Assembly: GCF_051380875.1 (NCBI RefSeq)
Contig: NZ_JBNYXW010000007.1
Coordinates: 62,001-126,000 of the forward strand
Reading direction: 5' to 3'
DNA length: 64,000 nucleotides
Origin: Janthinobacterium sp051380875
Lineage (GTDB): Bacteria; Pseudomonadota; Gammaproteobacteria; Burkholderiales; Burkholderiaceae_D
Below the pieces are notes generated by a model. The model ran no database searches. It saw only the letters and a list, made by a program, of their open reading frames with translations, and was not told the DNA's origin. This document shows, one piece after another, positions 14,584 to 22,541 of this stretch. The position numbers and the translations under genes were made by a program. The first letter of the stretch is position 1. Every line of letters begins with the position of its first letter.

Positions 14584-16485
14584 ATGGGTGCTGTAGAAAA
14601 CATCGTCGATGTAGGCGTGCACAAGCCGCCGCATCAGCCACAAATCGCCTTGCTGGGCAATCCGAACTGCGGCAAGACTGCCCTGTTCAACCGCTTGACG
14701 GGCGCGCGCCAGAAAGTGGCGAACTACGCCGGCGTGACCATCGAACGCAAGGAAGGCCACTTCACCTCGCCAGCCGGCAAGCCAGTGCGTGTGCTCGATC
14801 TGCCGGGCGCCTACAGCCTGTCGGCCACCACGCCCGATGAAGCCATCACGCGCGATGTGGTGGGCGGCTTGCGCCCCGGCGACCCGCGTCCGGACGCCAT
14901 CATTTGCGTCGTCGACGCCACCAATTTGCGCCTGAATCTGCGCCTGGTGCTGGAAGTCAAGCGCCTGGGCCTGCCAATGCTGCTGGCGCTGAACATGACG
15001 GACGTGGCGCGCAAGCGCGGCATGCTGATCGACACGGCCAAGCTGTCGGACGAACTGGGCATGCCCGTGGTCGAGACGGTCGCCGTGCAGCACGATGGCG
15101 AGAAAGCCCTGCTAAATGCCATCGACGCCATGCTGCCGCTGCCGCAGGTGAACGCCAAGCCGCTGGCCGCCATCGACGCCGTCTCGGTCGAAGAGACCCA
15201 GCGCGAAGTGCGCCGCATCCTGGCCGCCGTCAGCAATGACGCGAGCGACAAGGGCAATCTGACGGAAAAGATCGATGACGTGGTGCTGCACCCCGTCGTC
15301 GGCCCCATCATCCTGGCCGTGCTGATGTTCCTGATTTTCCAGGCCGTGTTTGCCTGGGCCGCCACGCCGATGGAAATGATCACCGACGGCGTGGGTAAGC
15401 TGGGCGCCATGCTGACGGCGAACATGCCCGATGGTCACCTGAAGAGCTTGCTGGTGGAAGGCATCATCGGCGGCGTTGGCAGCGTGCTGGTGTTCCTGCC
15501 GCAGATCCTGATCCTGTTCTTCTTTATCCTGGCGCTGGAAGATTGCGGCTACCTGCCGCGCGCGGCCTTTTTGCTGGACCGCATGATGGGCGGCGTGGGC
15601 CTGTCGGGCCGCGCCTTCATCCCGCTGCTGTCGAGCTTTGCCTGCGCCATTCCCGGCGTGATGGCGGCGCGCACCATCCAGAACCCGCGCGACCGCCTGG
15701 TCACCATCATGATCGCGCCCCTGATGACATGCTCGGCGCGCCTGCCCGTGTATGCGCTGATCATCGCCGCCTTCATTCCAGAACGCCAGGTGTGGGGCTA
15801 TTTGAGCCTGCAAGGCCTGGTGCTGTTTGTCCTGTACTTCGCCGGCATCATCTCGGCCATGGCCGTGGCCTGGGTCATGAAGCGCAGCATGGGCGTGCGC
15901 GGCAACCAGCCGCTGATGCTGGAGCTGCCCGCCTACCACTGGCCGCATTTGCGCAACCTGGCCGTCAGCCTGTGGGAGCGCGCGAAGATCTTCCTGACGC
16001 GCGTCGGTACCATCATCCTCAGCCTGATGATCATCCTGTGGTTCCTCAGCACCTTTCCCGGCCCGCCGGACAACGCGATCCACCCGCCTATCTATTACAG
16101 CCTGGCCGGTATCCTGGGCCGCGCCCTGGAAGTGATTTTCGCGCCGATCGGTTTCAACTGGCAGATCTGCATCGCGCTGGTGCCGGGCATGGCGGCGCGT
16201 GAAGTGGCCGTCGGCGCCCTGGGCACCGTGTACGCCCTGTCGCAAAGCGGCGACGCGCTGGCCTCCACGCTGGAGCCGCTGATCGCCCATTCGTGGTCGA
16301 TGGCTACCGCGCTGTCCCTGCTGGCCTGGTATGTCTTCGCGCCGCAGTGCCTGTCGACCCTTTCTGTGGTGAAACGCGAGACGGGCGGCTGGCGCTATCC
16401 GCTGCTGATGGCCGGCTACATGTTCGCGCTGGCGTATGCCGCCTCGTTCATCACTTACCGCGTCGCCCTGCTGGCCGGCGCATAG
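14584..16485 (+). CDS. feoB: Ferrous iron permease FeoB
   Basis: 633 residues. The N-terminal G domain carries G1 GNPNCGKT (residues 25-32), G3 DLPG and G4 NMTD. The membrane half contains the two gate-like repeats and the GYLPRAAFLLDRMM and IPLLSSFACAIPGVMAAR blocks, plus a matching second set with VPGMAAREVAVGALGTVYAL. FeoB takes up Fe(II) across the inner membrane. It is shorter than E. coli FeoB (773) and similar to the compact betaproteobacterial forms. The downstream Cys-rich membrane protein starts 9 bp after its stop, making a feoA-feoB-X operon. Confidence 0.97.
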   Translation: MGAVENIVDVGVHKPPHQPQIALLGNPNCGKTALFNRLTGARQKVANYAGVTIERKEGHFTSPAGKPVRVLDLPGAYSLSATTPDEAITRDVVGGLRPGDPRPDAIICVVDATNLRLNLRLVLEVKRLGLPMLLALNMTDVARKRGMLIDTAKLSDELGMPVVETVAVQHDGEKALLNAIDAMLPLPQVNAKPLAAIDAVSVEETQREVRRILAAVSNDASDKGNLTEKIDDVVLHPVVGPIILAVLMFLIFQAVFAWAATPMEMITDGVGKLGAMLTANMPDGHLKSLLVEGIIGGVGSVLVFLPQILILFFFILALEDCGYLPRAAFLLDRMMGGVGLSGRAFIPLLSSFACAIPGVMAARTIQNPRDRLVTIMIAPLMTCSARLPVYALIIAAFIPERQVWGYLSLQGLVLFVLYFAGIISAMAVAWVMKRSMGVRGNQPLMLELPAYHWPHLRNLAVSLWERAKIFLTRVGTIILSLMIILWFLSTFPGPPDNAIHPPIYYSLAGILGRALEVIFAPIGFNWQICIALVPGMAAREVAVGALGTVYALSQSGDALASTLEPLIAHSWSMATALSLLAWYVFAPQCLSTLSVVKRETGGWRYPLLMAGYMFALAYAASFITYRVALLAGA

Positions 16486-16494
16486 GAGAGCATC

Positions 16495-16770
16495 ATGTGG
16501 CAAACCATTATCGTCGCCCTGATCGTCGCAGCCGCGCTGCTGCATTTTTCAACCAAGTACCTGCCGGCAGGCGTGCGCCGCGGCATCGTGCGTGGCCTGG
16601 TGCGCTGCGGCCTGAATGAGGCGAAGATGTCGACTTTCTTCAAGGTGGTGCCAGGCTGCGGCAGCGGCTGCGGTTCCTGCGGCTCTTGCGACAGCCCGCC
16701 ACCTCCGTCCGCCATTCCGCCAGCCGACGGCAGCAGCAAGCGCGTGATCCTGATGCAGGTGCAGCGCTAA
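16495..16770 (+). CDS. Small Cys-rich FeoB-associated membrane protein
   Basis: 91 residues. A single N-terminal membrane segment (TIIVALIVAAALLHF) is followed by a basic stretch and a cysteine cluster CGSGCGSCGSC at about residues 55-65, then a Pro/Ser-rich tail. It is the third gene of the feo operon, in the position where gammaproteobacteria have FeoC. It has no winged-helix sequence and is not FeoC. Proteins of this type next to feoB are thought to be accessory, perhaps metal- or FeS-binding, but this is inference. The four cysteines spaced C-x3-C-x2-C-x2-C are the main clue. Confidence 0.8.
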   Translation: MWQTIIVALIVAAALLHFSTKYLPAGVRRGIVRGLVRCGLNEAKMSTFFKVVPGCGSGCGSCGSCDSPPPPSAIPPADGSSKRVILMQVQR

Positions 16771-16781
16771 AGCTGGCGTTT

Positions 16782-16816
16782 CAGTGTAGCCACGGGCCTG
16801 CTCGTGGGCTACACTG
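16782..16816 (+). terminator. Large hairpin after the feo operon
   Basis: CAGTGTAGC-CACG pairs with CGTGG-GCTACACTG (one bulged base), with an 8-nt loop. It is 12 bp after the last feo gene and is followed by GGCTTTCC, a weak T-tract. It is therefore either a poor terminator or an RNA-stabilising hairpin in front of the next small gene. Confidence 0.55.
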
Positions 16817-16842
16817 GGCTTTCCGCATGGCAAGGAGTGGCA

Positions 16843-17022
16843 ATGGCGATACTGTTGATCTTCATGTTTTTGTTTGCGATCGCCACCTGGCTGCTGGCCA
16901 GCCGGCGTGGCCGCCACGGCGGCCTCTGGTTTGGCATCGGCCTGTTCCTCGGCCCCTTTGCCTTGCTGGCGGTGGCGGCACTACCGCCCGTGCCAGCCGT
17001 ACCACCGGTTACGCAGCCCTGA
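16843..17022 (+). CDS. Short two-helix membrane protein of unknown function
   Basis: 59 residues from ATG 16843, with AAGGAG 8 bp upstream. The ATG is preferred over an upstream in-frame start because of this site. Helix 1 is ILLIFMFLFAIATWLLA, then a basic glycine-rich turn RRGRHGG. Helix 2 is LWFGIGLFLGPFALLAVAAL, ending in a Pro/Val tail. The layout R-G-x-G-x-W-F-x-x-G-L-x-x-G-P-x-A-L resembles short phospholipid-associated or superinfection-type membrane proteins with no known function. It follows the feo operon and ends at a strong terminator. Confidence 0.65.
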   Translation: MAILLIFMFLFAIATWLLASRRGRHGGLWFGIGLFLGPFALLAVAALPPVPAVPPVTQP

Positions 17023-17026
17023 ACGA

Positions 17027-17053
17027 AAAAAACCCGCACTGCGGGTTTTTTTA
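17027..17053. terminator. Bidirectional terminator
   Basis: Stem ACCCGCA/TGCGGGT flanked by seven A on the left and seven T on the right. It serves the short membrane-protein gene on the plus strand and the GH3 gene on the minus strand. Confidence 0.93.
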
Positions 17054-17069
17054 CGCCTGCGCGCTGCGT

Positions 17070-18611
17070 TTAAATCTGGCCGGCCAGCTTCTCGACCACC
17101 GGTACCAGTGCGGCCGGGCGGCAGCCGAAGGCGGCCAGGCGGCCTTGCGCGTGCGGCGCCAAGTCCAAGTCGTAGGGCAGGCGGCCCGCCACCAGCCACA
17201 GTTTATCCTGCGGCAAGGCCTCGACCAGGCGGCGCTGGCCGTCGACGAACATGGCGTTGTATGTTTGCAGCACGATTTGCTGCGCACCTTGCGCAAAATC
17301 AATGGCAGCGTCCACTTCCTCGTCCAGCGCTTCGGCCGATAGTGCATATTCGCGCACGTCCAGGCCCGCTGCCAGCAGCGCCGGCAGCATCGAGCTGCGC
17401 GCTTCCTTGTTGCGGCCCAGCGCCACTTCGTCGATTTCGCTGCGCGAACGCACTTCCACCGTCAGCAGGGTCACGGGCAGGCTGGCATCGAGCGCGCGGT
17501 AATCGCCTTGCACGCGCAAGGCAGTTTTTTGCAGCCGCTGCGACAAGGCCATGGCGGCCGGCTGCATCAGCGCGACTGGCGCGACAGGGCGCTCGCGCCA
17601 GTCGCGCACGGCGCGGTTGCGTTTGAGTTCGGCCACCCGCGCGACGGCTTCGTCGATGCGGGCGAGGCTGATGTCGCCCTGTTCCACGGCGGCGATGACG
17701 GCCTCGATGGCGGCATGCTGCTGCGCTTCACGGTGCGAAACGAGGACGATGTCGGCGCCAGCCTGCAAGGTGGCGATGGCACCCTGGGCGATGCCGATGC
17801 CGCCGGCAATGGCCGCCATTTCCAGGCAGTCGGTGATGACCACGCCCTTGTAACCCATCTCGATGCGCAGCAAATCGGTCAGCACGCCCTTCGACAGGGT
17901 GGCTGGCACGCTGGTGTCGGCCTCGAACGCGGGGAAAACCACGTGCGCCGTCATGATGGCGTCGACGCCGCCGGCAATGGCGGCGCGGAACGGCGCCAGT
18001 TCCACGGCGCGCAGGCGTTCCTTGTCGTGCGCTACCAGTGCCATGGCGTAGTGCGTGTCGATGGCCGTGTCGCCGTGGCCGGGGAAATGCTTGGCCGTCA
18101 CGGCCACGCCGCTGGCGCGCTGGCCGCGCATTGCCGCCATGCCGTATTCGATGACGGTGGCGGCATCTTCGCCATAGGCGCGCACGCCGATGACGGGGTT
18201 GTTGCGGTTGTTGTTGACGTCCAGCACGGGGGCCAGCAGCATGTTGATGCCGACCTGGCGCATTTCGTCGCCGCTGATCCGGTTCATGCGTTCGCAGTCA
18301 ATCACGGAGCCGGCGGCCTGGAAGGCCATCGCGGCAGGAATCGGCGTGACGCCCTGCTCGATGCGCATCACCATGCCGCCTTCCTGGTCGATGGAAATGA
18401 GCAGCGGCGTCTCGGATACTTCCGCGTTGATCTCCTGCAATTCGCGGCACAGGGCTGATACTTGTGCGGGCGTGTGCACATTGCGGCGGAACAGGATCAC
18501 GCCGCCCACTTTCTTTTGCCGTATCAAGGTCTTGATATGCTCGTCCGCCTGCAGGGCATCGAAGCCTACCATGAACAACTGTCCTACTTTTTCGCGTAAA
18601 CCCTGCTCCAT
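17070..18611 (-). CDS. GH3-family beta-N-acetylhexosaminidase (NagZ-like, with C-terminal extension)
   Basis: 513 residues. The N-terminal GH3 barrel carries LISIDQEGG, the NagZ-type loop KHFPGHGDTAIDTH (its His-Asp dyad is the acid/base in NagZ enzymes) and the nucleophile region GVVITDCLEMAAI. These enzymes remove non-reducing N-acetylglucosamine, classically from peptidoglycan fragments. Betaproteobacterial NagZ is about 340-350 residues. This protein has roughly 150 extra C-terminal residues forming a second alpha/beta domain (VTLLTVEVRSRSE, QIVLQTYNAMF), as in two-domain GH3 enzymes. No signal peptide is evident. It may supply GlcNAc and anhydro-MurNAc species upstream of the AmgK-MurU pathway, also in this window, or act on other amino sugars. 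Confidence 0.85.
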   Translation of the reverse strand: MEQGLREKVGQLFMVGFDALQADEHIKTLIRQKKVGGVILFRRNVHTPAQVSALCRELQEINAEVSETPLLISIDQEGGMVMRIEQGVTPIPAAMAFQAAGSVIDCERMNRISGDEMRQVGINMLLAPVLDVNNNRNNPVIGVRAYGEDAATVIEYGMAAMRGQRASGVAVTAKHFPGHGDTAIDTHYAMALVAHDKERLRAVELAPFRAAIAGGVDAIMTAHVVFPAFEADTSVPATLSKGVLTDLLRIEMGYKGVVITDCLEMAAIAGGIGIAQGAIATLQAGADIVLVSHREAQQHAAIEAVIAAVEQGDISLARIDEAVARVAELKRNRAVRDWRERPVAPVALMQPAAMALSQRLQKTALRVQGDYRALDASLPVTLLTVEVRSRSEIDEVALGRNKEARSSMLPALLAAGLDVREYALSAEALDEEVDAAIDFAQGAQQIVLQTYNAMFVDGQRRLVEALPQDKLWLVAGRLPYDLDLAPHAQGRLAAFGCRPAALVPVVEKLAGQI

Positions 18612-18779
18612 GCTGCAACTCCTCCGGTCTTCATTTTATGTTGGCATACGTATTGTGGCCCGTGGTGACGCGTTTTGGCGATCACCGGAAAAGCTGCCTT
18701 CGTTTTGTATTTATTTTGGTATTGTATTGGATTTATGTATTTGCGCAAGTGGTTATTAAGTGGTATTACTTCTGTGGCC

Positions 18780-20396
18780 TCAGTCCAGGCGCTTGAACGA
18801 TACCGCCTGCGCCTTGGGCCAGTACAGGCCGAACACGGGCGGCAGCTGCGGCAGCTGGCTCGGGTCGAGCAGCTGGCCCGCTTCCAGGAAGGGCAGCAAG
18901 GCCGAGGCCAGTTTTACCTGGTTCGGCGAGATGCGCCGCACCAGGTGATGCGGGCGCAGCTCCTGCGGGTGTTCCAGGCCTGCGGCGGCGATCAGTTCGG
19001 CCAGTGCCTTCATGGTGTTCTGGTGGAAGTGCGCCACGCGGGAAATCTTGTCGGATACCACCAGCGCGCGCTGGCGCTGCGGATCTTGCGTGGCCACGCC
19101 CGTGGGGCAGCGGTCCGTGTGGCAGCTTTGCGACTGGATGCAGCCTAGCGCGAACATGAAGCCGCGCGCCGAGTTGCACCAGTCGGCGCCCAGCGCCAGC
19201 AGGCGGGCGATGTCGAAGGCCGTGATGATCTTGCCCGAGCAGCCGATCTTGATCTTGGCGCGCAGGTTGGCGCCCACCAGCGTGTTATGCACCAGTACCA
19301 GCGCTTCTTGCAGGGGCGTGCCGACATGGTCGGTAAATTCCACGGGCGCCGCACCCGTGCCCCCTTCGCTGCCATCGACGACAATGAAGTCGGGCGTGAT
19401 ACCGGTGGCCAGCATGGCTTTCACGATGGCGAAAAATTCCCACGGGTGGCCGATGGCCAGCTTGAAACCCGTCGGTTTGCCGCCCGACAGGGTGCGCAGG
19501 CGGTCGATGAAGTGCAGCATTTCCAGCGGCGTCGAAAATGCGCTGTGCGCCGCCGGCGAGACGCAATCCTCGCCCACCATCACGCCGCGCGTGGTGGCGA
19601 TCTCGATCGTCACCTTGGGGCCGGGCAGCACGCCGCCGTGGCCCGGCTTGGCGCCCTGCGACATTTTCAGCTCGATCATCTTGACCTGTTCGGCGCTGGC
19701 GCTGGCGATGAAGCGTTCTTCCGAAAACGTGCCATCCTGGTTGCGGCAGCCGAAGTAGCCGGAACCGATTTCCCATACCAGGTCGCCGCCGTTTTCGCGG
19801 TGGTAGGGGCTGATGCTGCCTTCGCCCGTATCGTGCATGAAGCCACCGCTGCGCGCGCCGCCGTTCAGGGCCAGGATGGCGTTGGCCGACAGGGCGCCAA
19901 AGCTCATCGCCGAGATATTGAAGACGCTGGCCGAGTACGGCTTGTCGCGCGGGCAGTCCGGATGGTTGCCGATGTCGATGCGGAAGTCGTGGCCCGTCAC
20001 CTTGGCGGGCGCGATGGAATGGTTGATCCATTCATAGCCGGCCTGGTACATGTCGAGCTGGGTGCCGAACGGGCGTTTGTCCGTCTGCTCCTTGGCGCGC
20101 TGGTAGACGATGCTGCGCTGGCTGCGCGAGAACGGCGTCGCCTCGGTATCGCTTTCCAGGAAGTACTGGCGGATTTCGGGGCGGATGCTCTCGAAGAAAA
20201 AGCGGAAATGCGCGAGGATGGGGTAATTGCGGCGCAGGGCGCGCTTCGTTTGCAGCAAGTCGCTGAGCCCCACCAGGGTCAGCGCACCGGCCAGCACGGG
20301 CAGCCAGTAATGATCGTAGAAAAACACGGACAGGATAAAGATGGCGGCCGTCGTAATGAAGGTCAGGTAGCGAAATGGTACTAGGTGCATGGGCAC
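18780..20396 (-). CDS. FMN-binding glutamate-synthase-family protein
   Basis: 538 residues. The N-terminus has two hydrophobic segments (YLTFITTAAIFILSVFF, WLPVLAGALTLVGL), so it is probably membrane-anchored. The rest is the FMN-binding barrel of the glutamate synthase large subunit. Visible blocks are FNISAMSFGALSANAI, MSQGAKPGHGGVLPG, FIVVDGSEGGTGAAP and IGCSGKIITAFDIARLLALGADW, and a Cys-containing CIQSQSCHTDRCPTGV that could hold the FeS cluster. There is no N-terminal amidotransferase domain and no small subunit nearby, so it is not a complete glutamate synthase. The reaction is unknown. Confidence 0.85.
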   Translation of the reverse strand: MPMHLVPFRYLTFITTAAIFILSVFFYDHYWLPVLAGALTLVGLSDLLQTKRALRRNYPILAHFRFFFESIRPEIRQYFLESDTEATPFSRSQRSIVYQRAKEQTDKRPFGTQLDMYQAGYEWINHSIAPAKVTGHDFRIDIGNHPDCPRDKPYSASVFNISAMSFGALSANAILALNGGARSGGFMHDTGEGSISPYHRENGGDLVWEIGSGYFGCRNQDGTFSEERFIASASAEQVKMIELKMSQGAKPGHGGVLPGPKVTIEIATTRGVMVGEDCVSPAAHSAFSTPLEMLHFIDRLRTLSGGKPTGFKLAIGHPWEFFAIVKAMLATGITPDFIVVDGSEGGTGAAPVEFTDHVGTPLQEALVLVHNTLVGANLRAKIKIGCSGKIITAFDIARLLALGADWCNSARGFMFALGCIQSQSCHTDRCPTGVATQDPQRQRALVVSDKISRVAHFHQNTMKALAELIAAAGLEHPQELRPHHLVRRISPNQVKLASALLPFLEAGQLLDPSQLPQLPPVFGLYWPKAQAVSFKRLD

Positions 20397-20535
20397 TCCG
20401 GTGAGGTCGGACGGATAGCTGTCGAGTGTAGCGGTGATTTGTAATTCATGCAGCTCACACAGGACCCGTATGGTATCAGCGCGGCGTGGCCGTCCCGGCT
20501 ATACTAAAACTCAATCAACGCCTAACGGGAATGCC

Positions 20536-21207
20536 ATGATCGTCGTCCACCATCTGAACAACTCGCGCTCGCAGCGCGTGCTCTGGCTGCTCGAGGAACT
20601 GGGCCTCGAGTACGAGGTCAAACGCTACCAGCGCGACCCGAAAACCATGCTGGCGCCGGCCTCGCTGAAGGCCGTGCATCCACTGGGCAAGTCGCCTGTG
20701 ATCACGGACGGCGCCAACACGATTGCCGAGTCGGGCGCCATCATCGACTACCTGGTCGAGCGCTACGGCAATGGCCGCCTGGTGCCGGCGGCGGGTACGC
20801 CGGACAAGCTGCGCTGGACTTACTGGCTGCATTTCGCCGAGGGCTCGGCCATGCCGCCGCTGTTGATGAAGCTGGTGTTCGACAAGGTGGTATCGTCGCC
20901 CATGCCCTTCTTCGCGAAACCGGTCGCGCGCGGCATCGCCAGCAAGGTCATGAGCAGCTTCATCATGCCCAATATCAATAGTCAGCTGGCCTACATGGAA
21001 GCCGAGCTGGAAAAAGAAAAATGGTTTGCCGGCAATGAATTTACGGCGGCCGATATCCAGATGAGCTTTCCGCTGGAAGCGGCGGCCTCGCGCGGCGGAC
21101 TCGATGAACGCCTGCCGAAACTGACGGCATTTTTGCAGCGCATCCACGCGCGCCCGGCCTACCAGCGCGCCTTGGAGCGGGGTGGGCCGTACGATTTCGC
21201 CAGGTAA
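20536..21207 (+). CDS. Glutathione S-transferase
   Basis: 223 residues from ATG 20536. The thioredoxin-like domain starts MIVVHHLNNSRSQRVLWLLEELG, with the expected cis-proline block LGKSPVI and the glutathione-gamma-glutamyl-binding motif AESGAIIDYL. The all-helical domain ends with FTAADIQMSFPLEAAA. The SRSQRVLW motif supplies the candidate catalytic Ser. Its substrate is unknown. It is transcribed alone; its 3' end lies 36 bp from the right end of a tnpB element, so the gene was not interrupted. Confidence 0.9.
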   Translation: MIVVHHLNNSRSQRVLWLLEELGLEYEVKRYQRDPKTMLAPASLKAVHPLGKSPVITDGANTIAESGAIIDYLVERYGNGRLVPAAGTPDKLRWTYWLHFAEGSAMPPLLMKLVFDKVVSSPMPFFAKPVARGIASKVMSSFIMPNINSQLAYMEAELEKEKWFAGNEFTAADIQMSFPLEAAASRGGLDERLPKLTAFLQRIHARPAYQRALERGGPYDFAR

Positions 21208-21242
21208 GGGCTGTTGAAGGGTGATTCGCGGGGCGTCATACG

Positions 21243-21300
21243 TTGACATACTCCCCCACCTCAGCCTTGCGGCTGCCGCTTAGGCGGAAAGGAAGGGGAT
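21243..21300 (-). ncRNA. Predicted omega/reRNA scaffold region of tnpB
   Basis: TnpB nucleases use a guide RNA made from the 3' end of their own gene and the element's right end. Here the last tnpB codons and the 37 bp that follow hold the hairpin CAGCC-GCAA-GGCTG and end in TATGTCAA. The guide would begin with the host sequence left of 21243 (CGTATGACGCCCCGCGAATC on the minus strand). The 5' limit of the RNA cannot be seen. The call rests on known TnpB biology plus position. Confidence 0.5.
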
Positions 21301-22374
21301 TCCTCCTGCGAGACGCGCATATCCGCGCGCGAGAATGATATTTGCCGAGTTGACGTCGCGGTCATGCACTGCACCGCAGTTCGAGCAGCTCCATTCTCTT
21401 ATTCCAAGACCTTGCAGCCCTCTCGGGCCGCTGTGTGCGTCGCAGGCAGAACAGGTTTGGGTTGAATAAGCTTCGTTGACTTCCTCGAACCACACGCCAG
21501 CGTCATCGCTTTTGTAATGCAGCATGGTTCGGAACATCGACCAGCCGGCGTCGAGCACGGATTTTTCCATCCGTGTCTTGGCCAGGCCGCTTGCGTTCAC
21601 GTCGCCAACGAAGATAGCCCCGTGCTCGGCGACGAGTCGGGTGCTGAGTTTGTGCAGGAAGTCCTTCCTGCGGTTGCCGATTTTGGCGTGTATCGCCCGT
21701 GCGCGGTCCGTCTTGCCTGCGCGCTGGGCCAGCGCGAGCGCCGGTTCAAGGTCCCGGTAGAACTGCTGGGCGGCAATCTTGACGCCGCCGGAGGTGGCCG
21801 CGAAGTCTTTCAGGCCCAGGTCGATGCCGACGGCGGCGCGGCCCGTGGAGCGCGCCGCCTTCTGGGTCTTGACCGTGATATTGATGTACCAGCGTCCGCG
21901 CGCGTCCTCGCTGAGGTTGCCGGCGCCGAGCTGGTAGGCCGACAGGCCGTAGCTGTCCCATAGGCACAGTGGCGTGCCCAGTCCGGACAGCAGCAATTGC
22001 CCGTTACGGTAGCGCAGCGCAGAGGCCTTGAAGGGAATCCAGCCCAGGCTGCGCCGGCTGCCGCGCGAAATGCGCCAGCGCAGCTTGACCTTCTTGAACT
22101 GGCGGCGCCGCGTAACGAGTTCTTTCGAAATCGCCTGGACCGTGGTCGAGTGCAGGTTCAGCCCTTCCTTGGTCGCGCCGGCGGTGTACGTGTCGATGTC
22201 GTATTCACTCAGGAACCGGCGCTCGCGCTGCCAGACCTTGAAAGACAGGTCGTTGGCGTAGTTCCAAACGAAGTTGACGTCCCGTGTCATCGCCGATAGC
22301 GCCGCAGCGTGCTTGTCCTTGAGGCGAAGCCTCAGGACGCGCGTCGAGTGCGTAAGCGATTTTTTAAAGGGCAT
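21280..22374 (-). CDS. tnpB: TnpB, RNA-guided nuclease of the IS605 OrfB family, with altered RuvC-II site
   Basis: 364 residues, full length, with no frameshift. The N-terminal helix-turn-helix/wedge region includes NFVWNYANDLSF. RuvC-I is GIDLGLKDFA with Asp185. The zinc finger is CSACD (Cys308, Cys311) and CSNCG (Cys330, Cys333). RuvC-III is HDRDVNSANII with Asp338 and Asp340. In well-studied TnpBs RuvC-II reads (V/I)EDLN. Here it is FVGDVNASGL, so Gly257 replaces the catalytic Glu. Acidic residues in WFEEVNE (Glu297, Glu298, Glu301) could substitute. The protein belongs to the proteobacterial subfamily with the KTRMEKSVLDAGW block. It may be an active enzyme with a rearranged site or a nuclease-weak variant. 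Confidence 0.93.
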   Translation of the reverse strand: MPFKKSLTHSTRVLRLRLKDKHAAALSAMTRDVNFVWNYANDLSFKVWQRERRFLSEYDIDTYTAGATKEGLNLHSTTVQAISKELVTRRRQFKKVKLRWRISRGSRRSLGWIPFKASALRYRNGQLLLSGLGTPLCLWDSYGLSAYQLGAGNLSEDARGRWYINITVKTQKAARSTGRAAVGIDLGLKDFAATSGGVKIAAQQFYRDLEPALALAQRAGKTDRARAIHAKIGNRRKDFLHKLSTRLVAEHGAIFVGDVNASGLAKTRMEKSVLDAGWSMFRTMLHYKSDDAGVWFEEVNEAYSTQTCSACDAHSGPRGLQGLGIREWSCSNCGAVHDRDVNSANIILARGYARLAGGIPFLSA

Positions 22375-22541
22375 AGACGTTTGACTTGAGCGATATCTGA
22401 TTGGTTCAGGGCCGCACGAAAACTTATTCAGAGCAAGGCGGCCTTTCGGCCGCCGCGCTATCCATCCCCGACCGGAAGGACGGGGCTTTTCGCGCTATTC
22501 GGGTAAAATGCCCGATTCAACCAGCATCAACATACACCCGC

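Larger units (their letters stand above)
21243..22500 (-). mobile_element. Solitary IS200/IS605-type tnpB element (no tnpA)
   Basis: The element is inferred from tnpB and its flanks. On the tnpB strand the right end after the stop codon has a hairpin CAGCC-GCAA-GGCTG (21262-21275) and finishes with GGGGGAGTATGTCAA at 21243. This GAG-TATGTCAA-type ending is common for such elements. The left flank carries two hairpins, GGCGGCC/GGCCGCC (22437-22454) and CCCCG-A-CC/GG-A-CGGGG (22466-22485). The exact left boundary is not visible and the end at 22500 is approximate. The element lies between a GST and an exonuclease gene and interrupts neither. Without tnpA it could move only if a transposase acts in trans. 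Confidence 0.7.

Noticed and set aside
18780..20396. Calling this gene gltB (glutamate synthase large subunit)
   Set aside because: Only the FMN-binding barrel is present. The amidotransferase and C-terminal domains and the small subunit are missing, so the name would be misleading.
21208..22541. Possible CRISPR-associated or defence island around the RuvC nuclease gene
   Set aside because: The gene is a typical TnpB of the IS605 type. There are no CRISPR repeats, no cas genes and no other defence genes around it.
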